NCBI GenBank assembly: GCA_021372515.1 | Contig: JAJFUG010000013.1 | Span: forward strand, 1 to 46,324 | DNA length: 46,324 bases | Direction of reading: 5' to 3' | DNA from: a bacterium | GTDB lineage: Bacteria; Gemmatimonadota; Glassbacteria; GWA2-58-10 | Part shown: positions 1 to 9,500 of the stretch, piece by piece | Layout: each line of letters starts with the position of its first letter | Numbering within the stretch: the first letter of the stretch is position 1 | Translations under genes and position numbers: made by a program | The notes under the pieces: model-generated | Told to the model about the DNA's origin: nothing | The model's input: the letters and a program-made list of their open reading frames with translations, nothing else | The model's database searches: none

Positions 1-1
1 G

Positions 2-706
2 GCGACCGGTCACGGGGCCAGGACCTATATCGGTTTCAACGAGGCGGCCGACCCGGACGAGTTCATCCGGGAGGTAAAAAAGTCGGAAACCGAGTTCACG
101 CCGGTCGATTACCGCAAGTACGTGAACCATATCGACTCCCGGCCCGGGGTGCAGGTGCTGCTGCCGGCAGGGACGCTCCACTCCTCCGGGCGGAACCAGG
201 TGGTGCTGGAAATCGGCAGCCTGTCAGTCGGCTCGTACACTTACAAGCTGTACGACTACCTTCGCCCCGACCTGGACGGCAAACCGCGGCCGATCCACAC
301 CTACCACGGCGAGCGGGTGCTGGACAAGGGCCGCAAAGCCTCGTGGGTGCAAAAGAACCTGGTGCAGGAGCCCCGGCTCGTCCGCCAGGGTGAGGGCTGG
401 GCCGAGTACGTCGTGGGCGAGCACGAGCTGCTTTATTTCAGCCTGCGCCGGCTGGAATTCGAAAAATCGATCGAGGGAGATACGGAAGGCAAGTTCCACG
501 TGCTGACCCTGGTCGACGGCGAAAAAGTGGTTGTCCGCTCACTCGACCACCCCGAGCTGTGCTATACCCAGAATTACCTGGACGTGGTGGTTGTCCCGGC
601 GAACATGGGAAGATACGTCATCGAAAATCTTGGGAACCAGCCTGTATGTGTACACAAAACAATGTTGAAGGACGGCTTTGAAAACGACAGCATATCTGGC
701 GATTGA
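2..706 (+). CDS. Class I mannose-6-phosphate isomerase-like protein (C-terminal part, cut by window edge)
   Basis: The reading frame is open from base 2, so the gene begins upstream of the window and only about 234 C-terminal residues are seen. A GTG at 122 is an internal codon rather than a convincing start. The segment with LLPAGTLHSSG, then VVLEIGS, then YTYKLYDYLRPDLDGKPRPIH matches the cupin core of class I phosphomannose isomerases, where the family shows PSGTxHA, an EIQ-like strand and TYRxYDW..R.DLDGKPR. The His of GTLH would be one of the zinc ligands. The family interconverts mannose-6-phosphate and fructose-6-phosphate, but paralogues of unknown sugar specificity are common, and the usual EIQ Gln is replaced here. 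The stop overlaps the next gene by 29 bp, which indicates an operon with the ROK kinase and points to a sugar-catabolic role. Family assignment is fairly firm; substrate is inferred. Confidence 0.65.
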   Translation, partial: ATGHGARTYIGFNEAADPDEFIREVKKSETEFTPVDYRKYVNHIDSRPGVQVLLPAGTLHSSGRNQVVLEIGSLSVGSYTYKLYDYLRPDLDGKPRPIHTYHGERVLDKGRKASWVQKNLVQEPRLVRQGEGWAEYVVGEHELLYFSLRRLEFEKSIEGDTEGKFHVLTLVDGEKVVVRSLDHPELCYTQNYLDVVVVPANMGRYVIENLGNQPVCVHKTMLKDGFENDSISGD

Positions 707-1634
707 CGCCGGAGGGACATATCTGAAATCGGCCGTGCTGGAAAAGGCGGGAGCTATTGTTGACGGCTCCGCTTTTTCCAACCGGTCATTTTCGGATGGA
801 ACTTGCAGCGAGATACTGGAGGCCTTCCACCTGACATTCGCCCACGGGCTGAGTGTTATCCGGGAAAGGGGAATGCATCTCGGTGGCATCGGGATCGCCA
901 TCCCGGGACCGTTCGACTACGACCGGGCCACCCCGCTGATGAAGCATAAATTCAAGAGTATTTACGGGCATGACCTGCGAAGCGCTTTCCGGCGGATGCC
1001 CGGGATCGCACCGGAACTGCCCATCCGGTTCACGCAGGACGCCAACGCAATTCTGGCCGGTGAAATAGCCTACGGCAACGCCAGGGGGTTCGGCAGCGCC
1101 GCCGTGGCCACCCTGGGCACCGGCCTGGGGTTCGCGATTTCCGAGCGAGGGAAAGTCCTCTGCAATCCAATGGGCGGCCCCTTTTATTCAATCTTTCGGA
1201 TTCCCTATAAAGATGGAATCCTGGAGGATTATACGGCAAAAGAAGGAATAATAAGAAATTACAGAAGGTTATGCGCCACAGGGGATACGGATGGGATGGA
1301 GGTTTCCGACATCGGGCGTGGGGCGGATAGCGGCGATATCGCCTGTATCCACGCTTTCGGGGAGGTCGGGACAGTCCTGGGGGAATCTCTGCGGGATATC
1401 CTTCTCGAAAGAAACACCGAGTGTCTTCTTCTGGGAGGACAGATTGCCAGGTCTTTCCTGCACATGGAAAAGCCGTTGAGGGAAGCGTTGAAACAGGTAA
1501 ACAGCTTGCAGAGAATTGCACGGGTCAAAAACATCGACCATGCGGCCTTGATCGGGGTCCACGCTGTTCTTTTACAGAATGAGCAAATAAATTCCGACAG
1601 CCCCCTGAACTCCGACTATAGTTATCAGCGATGA
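678..1634 (+). CDS. ROK-family sugar kinase-like protein
   Basis: A 318-residue protein of the ROK (repressor, ORF, kinase) fold. The N-terminal phosphate-binding loop is seen as AIDAGGTYLKSAV, the sugar-binding region as GIAIPGPF and the catalytic-loop region as TQDANAILAGE, followed by the second ATP-binding strand ATLGTGLGFAI. The start is a TTG at 678 with AAGGA just upstream at 668-672, inside the end of the upstream isomerase gene, which implies translational coupling. ROK enzymes phosphorylate hexoses or amino sugars at C6. The usual ROK zinc motif CxCGxxGCxE, expected near residues 165-185, is absent: the stretch reads GGPFYSIFRIPYKDGILEDY. Loss of that motif occurs in some ROK subfamilies and may change substrate or stability. 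The product is probably a cytoplasmic kinase feeding the isomerase, but the substrate cannot be named. Confidence 0.7.
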   Translation: MKTTAYLAIDAGGTYLKSAVLEKAGAIVDGSAFSNRSFSDGTCSEILEAFHLTFAHGLSVIRERGMHLGGIGIAIPGPFDYDRATPLMKHKFKSIYGHDLRSAFRRMPGIAPELPIRFTQDANAILAGEIAYGNARGFGSAAVATLGTGLGFAISERGKVLCNPMGGPFYSIFRIPYKDGILEDYTAKEGIIRNYRRLCATGDTDGMEVSDIGRGADSGDIACIHAFGEVGTVLGESLRDILLERNTECLLLGGQIARSFLHMEKPLREALKQVNSLQRIARVKNIDHAALIGVHAVLLQNEQINSDSPLNSDYSYQR

Positions 1635-1709
1635 GTGCATTCTTTTGTATTCAATGTCTTTATCGGATTTTCGAGTCATGCAACCGCTGCCCGGGAGCCG
1701 GATACGATT

Positions 1710-3131
1710 ATGAACAGAATACTGGCCATCGCGATTCTGATCCTTGCCTCCGCCGGTACTGCTCTGGCGGATGACGAGTACAGCTCGTGGGATGAATTCC
1801 GCTATTCCGGCCCCGGCCTGAAACAGATCGGCCGGCTGGCGACCAGGCCCGCAAAAGAGATCGAAGCTTCATCCTGGTCGGTCGGCTGCGAGACCCTCGA
1901 CCGCGACTACGCGGATTTCAGCCTGTACAAAAATTACGTGGGCGAGCTTGGCGTTAAGCAGGCCCGCCTTCAGAGCGGCTGGGCGAAATGCGAGAAGGTG
2001 AAAGGCAAGTACAGTTTCGCCTGGCTCGACAGTTGTGTCTACGGACTGGCCGCGCAGTCGGTCAAGCCGTGGATCTGCCTGTGCTACGGGAACCCGCTCT
2101 ATGGTTCGGAGCTCGGGCTGGGGGCTGGGGTGGCGGCGGTGTCACAATCGGAAAAAGCGATGGCGGCCTGGTTGCGCTACGTGGAAACAACCGTTGAACG
2201 GTACAAGGATGTAGTCAACGAGTGGGAAATATGGAATGAGCCCTATGGTCAGGAAAAGGACTATGCGCCGCTGTTGATCAAAACAGCCGAGCTGATCAAG
2301 AGAATCCAGCCCGGGGCGATTATCCTGGGCGAATCGCTGTGGGATGATGTCGAGAGTCCGGAGGTGAGGCTGCCTTTCGAAGCCCTCAAAGCGGCAGACA
2401 AGCTGGACCTAGTCGATTACTGGGCATATCACCCTTATGTCAGGAACCCCGACGATTGTTATCCGGTTCTCGATAAGTTCATCGCCTTCATCAAATCGTA
2501 CCGGGCAGACTATAAAGTGTACCAGGGCGAGGTCGGCTGCCCCTCCCAGCTCGAATGGACTCATGCGCTTGCATATTATCCCTGGACCGAGATCAGTCAG
2601 GCCAAGTGGGTGCTCCGGCGCATGGCAGGTGACCGCGTAAGGGATATCCCATCCTCGGTTTTCACGATCATCGACCTGCGCTATCCCAATATGCTCCAAT
2701 CGTTCGGGCTCATCCGTTCCAACCTTCTGCATGAAATCATATACAAGCGCCCCTCCTACTACGGCGTCCAACATATGGCGGGCTTCTTCGACAGTATGGT
2801 CAAGGCTGTGGGAGAGATGGAACATACCACGGAGGCGTACCGCAAGTTGACAGTCGCCGGCTTCGAGCGGGAGGGCGGCTCGATCGCGCTGGTCTGGTAC
2901 AAAGATCGAATCCCGGGCAACGAGTTCAAGTGGGACCAGATCAGTCTAACCATCAAGAAAATGAATTTCAAAGACCCCGTTTATGTCGAGATGATCTCTG
3001 GGAAAGTATATGCGATAAATCCCGCAGACTGGAAAAACGACGGTGACGCCGTGTCGTTCCGGCGCCTGCCGGTATGGGACAGCGTAATCATGCTGGCCGA
3101 GCGCTCGGCTGTCCCCTTGAAAGCGGAGTGA
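1710..3131 (+). CDS. Secreted clan GH-A glycoside hydrolase (GH39-like)
   Basis: A 473-residue protein if translation starts at ATG 1710, chosen because it opens with a clean signal peptide (MNRILAIAILILASAGTALA); a GTG at 1635 would put 25 unrelated residues before it. The TIM-barrel glycosidase signature is clear. The acid/base Glu177 lies in EIWNEPYG and the likely nucleophile Glu274 in YQGEVGCPS, about 97 residues later, which fits strands 4 and 7 of clan GH-A. YWAYHPYV lies between them. The opening GVKQARLQSGWAKCE resembles the GH39/GH5-type strand 2 arginine region. It probably acts in the periplasm or outside the cell as a retaining exo-glycosidase releasing sugars for the upstream kinase and isomerase. 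The exact GH family and linkage cannot be decided by eye. It is the last gene before a strong hairpin terminator at 3171-3203. Confidence 0.72.
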   Translation: MNRILAIAILILASAGTALADDEYSSWDEFRYSGPGLKQIGRLATRPAKEIEASSWSVGCETLDRDYADFSLYKNYVGELGVKQARLQSGWAKCEKVKGKYSFAWLDSCVYGLAAQSVKPWICLCYGNPLYGSELGLGAGVAAVSQSEKAMAAWLRYVETTVERYKDVVNEWEIWNEPYGQEKDYAPLLIKTAELIKRIQPGAIILGESLWDDVESPEVRLPFEALKAADKLDLVDYWAYHPYVRNPDDCYPVLDKFIAFIKSYRADYKVYQGEVGCPSQLEWTHALAYYPWTEISQAKWVLRRMAGDRVRDIPSSVFTIIDLRYPNMLQSFGLIRSNLLHEIIYKRPSYYGVQHMAGFFDSMVKAVGEMEHTTEAYRKLTVAGFEREGGSIALVWYKDRIPGNEFKWDQISLTIKKMNFKDPVYVEMISGKVYAINPADWKNDGDAVSFRRLPVWDSVIMLAERSAVPLKAE

Positions 3132-3170
3132 CACCCGGTAAAGGTTGAAGCTCGCAGTCGGGTCGAGGGC

Positions 3171-3203
3171 AAACGGCCTGAATCTTTGGGATTCAGGCCG
3201 TTT
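3171..3203. terminator. Bidirectional hairpin terminator after the glycosidase gene
   Basis: A perfect 13-bp inverted repeat (AAACGGCCTGAAT 3171-3183, ATTCAGGCCGTTT 3191-3203) with a 7-nt loop is followed on the plus strand by TTTTGT and lies 40 bp after the glycosidase stop. It can therefore end the sugar operon. The same hairpin arms recur at 32943-32973 as part of a dispersed repeat, where they read as a terminator on the minus strand too. Confidence 0.75.
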
Positions 3204-3240
3204 TGTATTCATAGCGCCGGGGGACGGAATTGAAAGACAA
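3171..3240 (-). repeat. Dispersed tRNA-3'-end-like repeat, copy A (short copy)
   Basis: This is one of four related repeats, the others being at 22018-22200, 32941-33120 and 46052-46232. Copy A carries the GGCCTGAAT hairpin shared with the 32.9-kb copy, and then the tRNA-like core at 3212-3234. On the minus strand the core is a 7-nt T-loop TTCAATT, stem strand CCGTC, acceptor strand CCCCGGC, G, then CTA in place of CCA. It breaks off after about 3240 and lacks the downstream 45-nt GGCACGAAA block found in the other three copies. It lies at the left border of the polyketide locus. Confidence 0.75.
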
Positions 3241-3528
3241 TCGTCGTTCGACCCTACTGCAACGGGTTGTCTTTCACGCTGCGGGGTACGCTGCCCGAAG
3301 GGGCGGCGCTTTGACCGGCCCGGGCCTGGAACGGTATGTCCTTCCTCAAAGGCATTCCTGATCGAATGCAGCCGTTTTCCGCCGTCTTTCAGCTTGTGTG
3401 CCTGAACCCGACTTTAACCAAGAGTATCCTGTTGAAAAAAAACCTGAAAACTGTATTTTATGGGTGAAGCAATAAGGCTCATTCCCCGCCGATAATCCCG
3501 CCAGGTTTATCTTTCCAGGGGATTTAAG
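3241..3528 (+). other. Intergenic region upstream of the PKS gene, with a candidate promoter
   Basis: No gene is convincing here; the ORF at 3145-3405 has no recognisable protein features. The only sigma70-like candidate seen is TTGAAA (3432-3437), a 16-bp spacer and TATTTT (3454-3459), about 70 bp before the PKS start. An inverted repeat of TGAAAGACAA (3231-3240) with TTGTCTTTCA (3267-3276) sits at the left edge. Confidence 0.3.
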
Positions 3529-6500
3529 ATGAGACAGGATAGTCAGGCCATTGCGATTACAGGCATCGGTTGCCGTTTCCCGGGAGGCGTCAAGGACCCC
3601 GATACTTTCTGGAAACTCCTGGCCGAGGGTAGGGACGCCATCACCGATATCCCTCCCGACCGCTGGGACATTGACACCTATTACGATCCGGACCGGGGGA
3701 AACCCGGCAAGGCCTATGTGCGCAAGGGGGGGTTCATCGATGATGTCTCCCTCTTCGATCCCCTCTTTTTCGGAATATCCCCCAGGGAAGCCTCCTGCAT
3801 GGACCCGCAACAGCGCCTGCTGCTGGAGGTGGCCTGGGAGGCTCTGGAGGACGGTGGGTTCTCGCCGCAGCGGCTTGCCGGATCGAGGGTCGGCGTTTTC
3901 ACCGGCTCCTTCACCCACGACTTCGAGCACATCCACACGCAGTATTCGGAAAATCACCTTCACGGACCGCATTCCGGCACCGGCATCGGTATCAGCATCA
4001 CGGCGAACAGGCTCTCGTACACTTTCAATTTCACCGGCCCGAGCATCACAATCGATACCGCCTGCTCATCATCTCTGGTGGCGGTGCATCTGGCCTGCCG
4101 GAGTCTGCTGGACGGGGAATCCGATATCGCACTGGCCGGCGGGGTGAACCTGATAATAGACCCGCAGATGACGGTCGTGCTTTGCAAAGGTTCGTTCTTA
4201 TCGCCGGACGGCCATTGCAAATCCTTTGACGACAGCGCGGACGGGTACGTCCGGGCGGAGGGCGCGGGCCTGGTGGTCCTGAAACGTCTTTCCCGCGCCC
4301 TGGAGGACGGCGACGCGATATACGCGGTGATCCGCGGCAGCGCGGTGAACCAGGACGGGAAAAGCAAGGGCCTGACTGTCCCGAACGCGGAGTCTCAGGT
4401 TAAGGTCATCCGGGAGGCCCTGCGCAAGGCCGGCCTCGGCCCCTCCGAAATACATTACGTGGAGGCCCACGGCACCGGCACCCCGGTGGGCGACCCGATT
4501 GAGGCCGCGGCTCTGGCCGAGGCCCTGACCCAGGAGCGCAACGGGCTGGAATGCATAATCGGGTCGGTCAAGAGCAACTTCGGCCACACTGAATCGGCGG
4601 CCGGCGTGGCCGGGCTGATAAAAGCCTCACTGATGCTCCGGCACGGCCTGATTCCTCCCAACCTCCATTTCAACAACCCCAGCCGTCAGATTCCTTTCGA
4701 CAAGTACAAGCTGCGCGTCCCCACCACGCTCGAACCCTGGCCCCGGACCGACAGTGGCAGCCGCCGGATCGCCAGCGTCAATTCTTTCGGCTACGGGGGA
4801 ACCAACGCGCATGTCATACTGGAAAGCTGCGAGCCATCCCGGGGGGCTGCGATTCAGGCCGGGGAGGAAAAACTTATACTGGTGCCCCTCTCGGCCCATC
4901 ATCCCCAGGCCCTGACCGGCCTGGTCCGGGGATTGGTCGATCGGCTGGAGAGCGGGACGCCGGAGGGGAGCGCCCTTTACGATATCGGTTGGACCGCGGC
5001 CCTGAGAAGGGAGCACCACCGGTACCGGCTGACAGTGGCGGCGCAGACCCGGGAGGAGCTGGCCGCGAACCTGAAGGTTTTCCTGGAGGGCGGGAGCCGC
5101 CCCGGAATGGCCTCAGGACAAACCCTGCAGCCAGAGGCCCAGAGACCGGTCTTCGTGTTCTCGGGCATGGGCCAGCAGTGGCGCGGCATGGGACTGCGTC
5201 TGTACGAGACCGAGCCGGTTTTCAGGCGGACCTTTGACCGCTGCGCCGACATTTTCAAAGGTCTCACCCGCGAATGGAGCCTGCTCGAAGAGCTTCGGGT
5301 GGCTGATGAGGCCGGCTCACGGCTCGCTCAACCCAAGGTCGTGCAGCCCATGATCTTCTCCCTGCAGGCTGGGCTGGACGCCCTGTGGCGCTCCTGGGGG
5401 ATAGCTCCGGACACGGTGATCGGGCACAGCGTGGGGGAAGTGGCGGCAGCCTGCTCAGTTGGGATTCTCAGCCTCGAGGATGGCGCCCTGGTTACTTATC
5501 ACCGGGGCCGCCTAATTCAGCGGCTTGAAGGCAAGGGAACAATGCTCGCGGTGGGGCTCTCCCTGGAGGAGACCGGGCCTCTGCTCGAAGGGCTGGAAGG
5601 GCTGGTATCGGTCGCGGCCATGAACGGTCCCCGCAGCCTGACCCTTTCCGGGGATGAAAAGGCGCTCGGGGAAATAGCCTCCCGCCTGGAGCAGAAAAAC
5701 GAGTTCGCCCGCTTCGTGAACGTGAACGTACCCTACCACAGCGCCGCCCTGGATAGCATCCTGGATGAGTTCGAAAAGGCTATCGCGGGCATCGCTCCCC
5801 GGAGCGGGGATGCGAAGATGGTCTCGACTGTGACCGGCGGGGTGCTCGACGGTGCGACCGCCGGCCCCTCCTACTGGCGTGACAATATCAGAAAGCCCGT
5901 CCTGTTCGCCCGCGGAATCGGCAGGCTCTTTGAAACCGGCCATTCCCTTTTCGTCGAGGTGAGCGCGCACCCGGTTCTCGCGGTGCCGCTGAGAGAATGC
6001 CTTGAAACCCCTGGCGGCCGGGAAACAGCGGTGATCCCCTCGCTGCGCCGGGACGGAGATAACCGCCTCCAGATGTACGGGGCGTTGGGACAGTTATATG
6101 CTGCCGGATATCCCCTGGATTGGACCCGGCTTTACTGGTCGAGGGGCAAAGTGGTCCGGTTCCCCTCCTATCCCTGGCAGCGGGAATCCCTGTGGATGGA
6201 AAGCGAGGAGTCGCTTCAGCGGCGCCTGGGCCATAAAACGGTCCGGGACAACAGTGACTCGCACCCTCTGCTGGGCCGCCGTCTGGATAATTCCATGCCC
6301 GTTTGGGCCGTCCATGTGAGCAGGACAAAACCGGCCTGGATCGCCGAACACACCGTGCAGGGAAACGTGGTCTTCCCGGGATCGGCGTTCATCGAGATGG
6401 CTTTCGCGGCGGCCAGGCGGCTGTTCGGTGAGGACCTCTTCCTCGTGCGGGAGGTCGAGATCAGCTCGCCGCTCATTCTTCAGGATGACAGCAGTGTGTC

Positions 6501-9500
6501 GCTCCAGCTCTCGGTCGAGGAGGATTACACGTTCCGGATCAACAGCCGCCCACCCGGCGCGGAAGCGGAATGGATCCTGCACGCCAGGGGCAGGCTGGAG
6601 CGCATGGCGCAGGTGACGCCGCCCGCCCCGCAGAACCTGGGAGAGTTGAAAAGCCGCCAGAAGTGGTATAAATCCCGCCAGGCCGCTTACGCCGATTTCC
6701 GTCAGCACGGCCTGGAGTACGGGCCGGGCTTCCAGGCGATCGAGGAGGCCTGGATCACCGACTCCACCGCCCTCGGCTGCCTCAAGCCGCCTATCGGCCC
6801 CGGGAAAGAGTCTGGCGGCTACCTCTGCCACCCGACTCTTCTGGACGCCTGTTTCCAGGTCATGGGCCTTCTGTTTCCCTCCCGGGGGACTTACCTGCCG
6901 GTCTGGTTCGAATCCATCCGGTTCTACGGCTCACCGGGAGAGACGGCCTGGTGCTACGCCAGCAAAACCAACAGCAACCGGAGCCGGATCAGGGGCGACC
7001 TGCTGCTGACAGACGGAGAGGGCCAGCCGCTGGTCGAGATCCGGGGCTTCCATTGCCAGAAAATGGAGAGCTCGGAGGAGTACACTCCGGAGTTGCTGGA
7101 CGGCATACTGTACGAGCCGGTTTGGGTGCTGGACGAGAAATGCGCCCGGGTGCGGCGCCTGGCTGGGACCGGCTGCCTGCCCGCCCCGGAACGGCTGGCT
7201 GAAAAGCTCGGGAACGTGCTCCCCGGCCTGATCGAGCGCCACGGGAGGGCGGAATACTATTCCGCGGTGGCACCTGAGCTGGATGCGATTTGTGGCTTGT
7301 ACGCCGCAGAGGCCCTGGAGCGGCTCGGCTGGAATTCCGGTGGCGCGGAGCCCTTTGCCCCGAAAGACCTGATCGCCCGGCTGGGCCTCCCGCCACAGCG
7401 ATCCGGCCTGGCCGGGTATCTGCTCGAAATGATGGCCGGGGCGGGCCTGCTGAAAAAAGAAGGCGGATACTGGTGCAACGCCGCCGCGCCGGGAACCAGA
7501 AGGGCCGCGGAGGCTTGGCGGGACTCGCTGGCCAAGCATCCCGCCTGGCTTGCCGAGTTGACCCTGATCGAGCAATGCGGCTCGCACCTGGACAGGATGC
7601 TGACCGAGGAGAAGGCCCTCCAGTCAGTGGCCTTTTACCCGGACTCCGCCTTGAGCGAGTTTCTCCACCAGGACTCGCCTTCTTTCACAATCTACAACCG
7701 CCTCCTGCAACTGGCGGTCAACACAGTGGTGGACAGCCTGCCGGAGGGCTGTCCGCTCCGGGTCCTGGAGCTTGGAGCCGAACCGGGCTCGCTTCTGCGC
7801 TGGGTGTTGCCCGTGCTGCCCCCGGCACTGGCCCGGTATGTCCTGACCGCACAGTCGCAGGAGCGCCTGGACAAGGCCCTCGCCCGTCACCGGGACAACC
7901 CCCTGGTGGGCGGACAGGTTCTCGATCTCGCCAGAGACCCTGGCGATCAGGGCTTCGAGACCGGAGCTTTCGATCTGGTCCTGGCAGGCAATCCGCTCAG
8001 CTTGAGCGACGATCCACGGAGCGCGCTCGAGCGGGCCGGGAGCCTTCTTGCGCCCGGCGGATTGCTGTTTCTGCTCGAAACCGACCGCTCCGCCCGGTGG
8101 CTCGAACTGATACTGGGCTTTCTGCACCGCGGACGGCGACAATCCTGGGACGGCGGCCAACCCGGGATTGACCTGCCCGAGCTGCTGGAATCGGCGGGTC
8201 TCTCCGAGGTTTCGCCGGTTTCGGACCGGGAGGACGCCTGCACGCCGCTGCAGAAAATTCTGATCGCGCGGAAACCTGTCCCAAGGGAACCCGAGCCGAC
8301 CGCTGACCTGGACCGGCCATCCGGGGGACAGCCCGCTCCGGGACAGCCCTGGGTCATTCTGGCCGATGAAAGCGGCCTGGCTGAGCGGTTGACAGCACTT
8401 CTGCGGGCCAGGGGCATCCAGCCGGTGCTGATACAGGCGGGCCGGACGGAGGACTTCGCCGGGGTCTTCCGGACTGTCTGCCCGGATAACTCCACCGCCC
8501 CAGTGGTTGTCAGCCTCCGAGGGGCGACTGACGGACTGGAGAAAATCACAAGCGACAGCCTGGAGAAGACGACCAACGCACTGTGCGCGGAAACCCTGCA
8601 CCTGGTCCAGGCACTGATGCAGCGCGACTGGGCGGTTAACCCCGCGCTCTGGATGGTCACCCGCGGCATCGAGAATATCGGCCCGCGGACCGGGATTTCT
8701 CTCTGCCAGGCTCCACTGCTCGGGCTGTGCCACGTAATCCAGGCCGAGTTTCCCAAACTCCACACGCGCTTAATCGACCTCAGCCCGGCTCCCTCCCCGG
8801 AGCAGACGCGGCTGCTGGCGGAAGAACTTCTCTCACCGGGCAAGGAAGATGAAACAGGCCTGCGCGACGGGCTTCTCTACCGTCGCCGCCTGATCGAGAG
8901 AAAAGAAAGAGATTTCTTCAATCCGCCCACTGGAGATTACCGTCTTTTCCCCATCCGGTCCAGAGGCCTGAACGGGCTGACCTTGCGGGATTTTTCAGCC
9001 GCAGAGCCGGGGCCGGGGGAAGTTCAGGTGGAGGTGCGCGCGACCGGCCTCAATTTCAAGGATGTGCTCATGGCGGGCGGGGTCCTGGATAACGCCGGCA
9101 TAATCAACTGGAGCGCCCGCGGAGTGATCGGCTGGGAATTCTCGGGTGTTGTCCGTCAAACCGGGCCGGGCGTGCTGGATTTGTCGCCCGGGGATGAGGT
9201 GATCGGACTGCATTACAACAGTTTCTCCAGCGCCCTGAACGTCTCTCAACGTACGCTGGTCCGCAAGCCGCAGAGGATGAGTTTCGAGGCGGCGGCCGCC
9301 CTGCCGGTGGTTTTCGGCACCGCCTATTACGTGCTGCACGAGCTGGCCAGAATCCGCAAAGGCGACCGGGTTCTGATCCACTCTGCCACCGGCGGGCTGG
9401 GACTGGCCGCGGTCCAGGTGGCGCGTGCGGCCGGAGCCGAGGTGTTCGCCACCGCCGGGAACCACGAGAAACGGGAGTTCCTCCAGGCCCTGGGATTGAA

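Noticed and set aside
3212-3234. Real tRNA gene at the repeat cores
   Set aside because: Only the 3' part from the T-loop onward fits tRNA; no D-arm, anticodon arm or matching 5' acceptor strand is present in any copy.
3145-3405. Plus-strand ORF of 86 codons between glycosidase and PKS
   Set aside because: It spans the terminator and repeat copy A and has no protein-like pattern.
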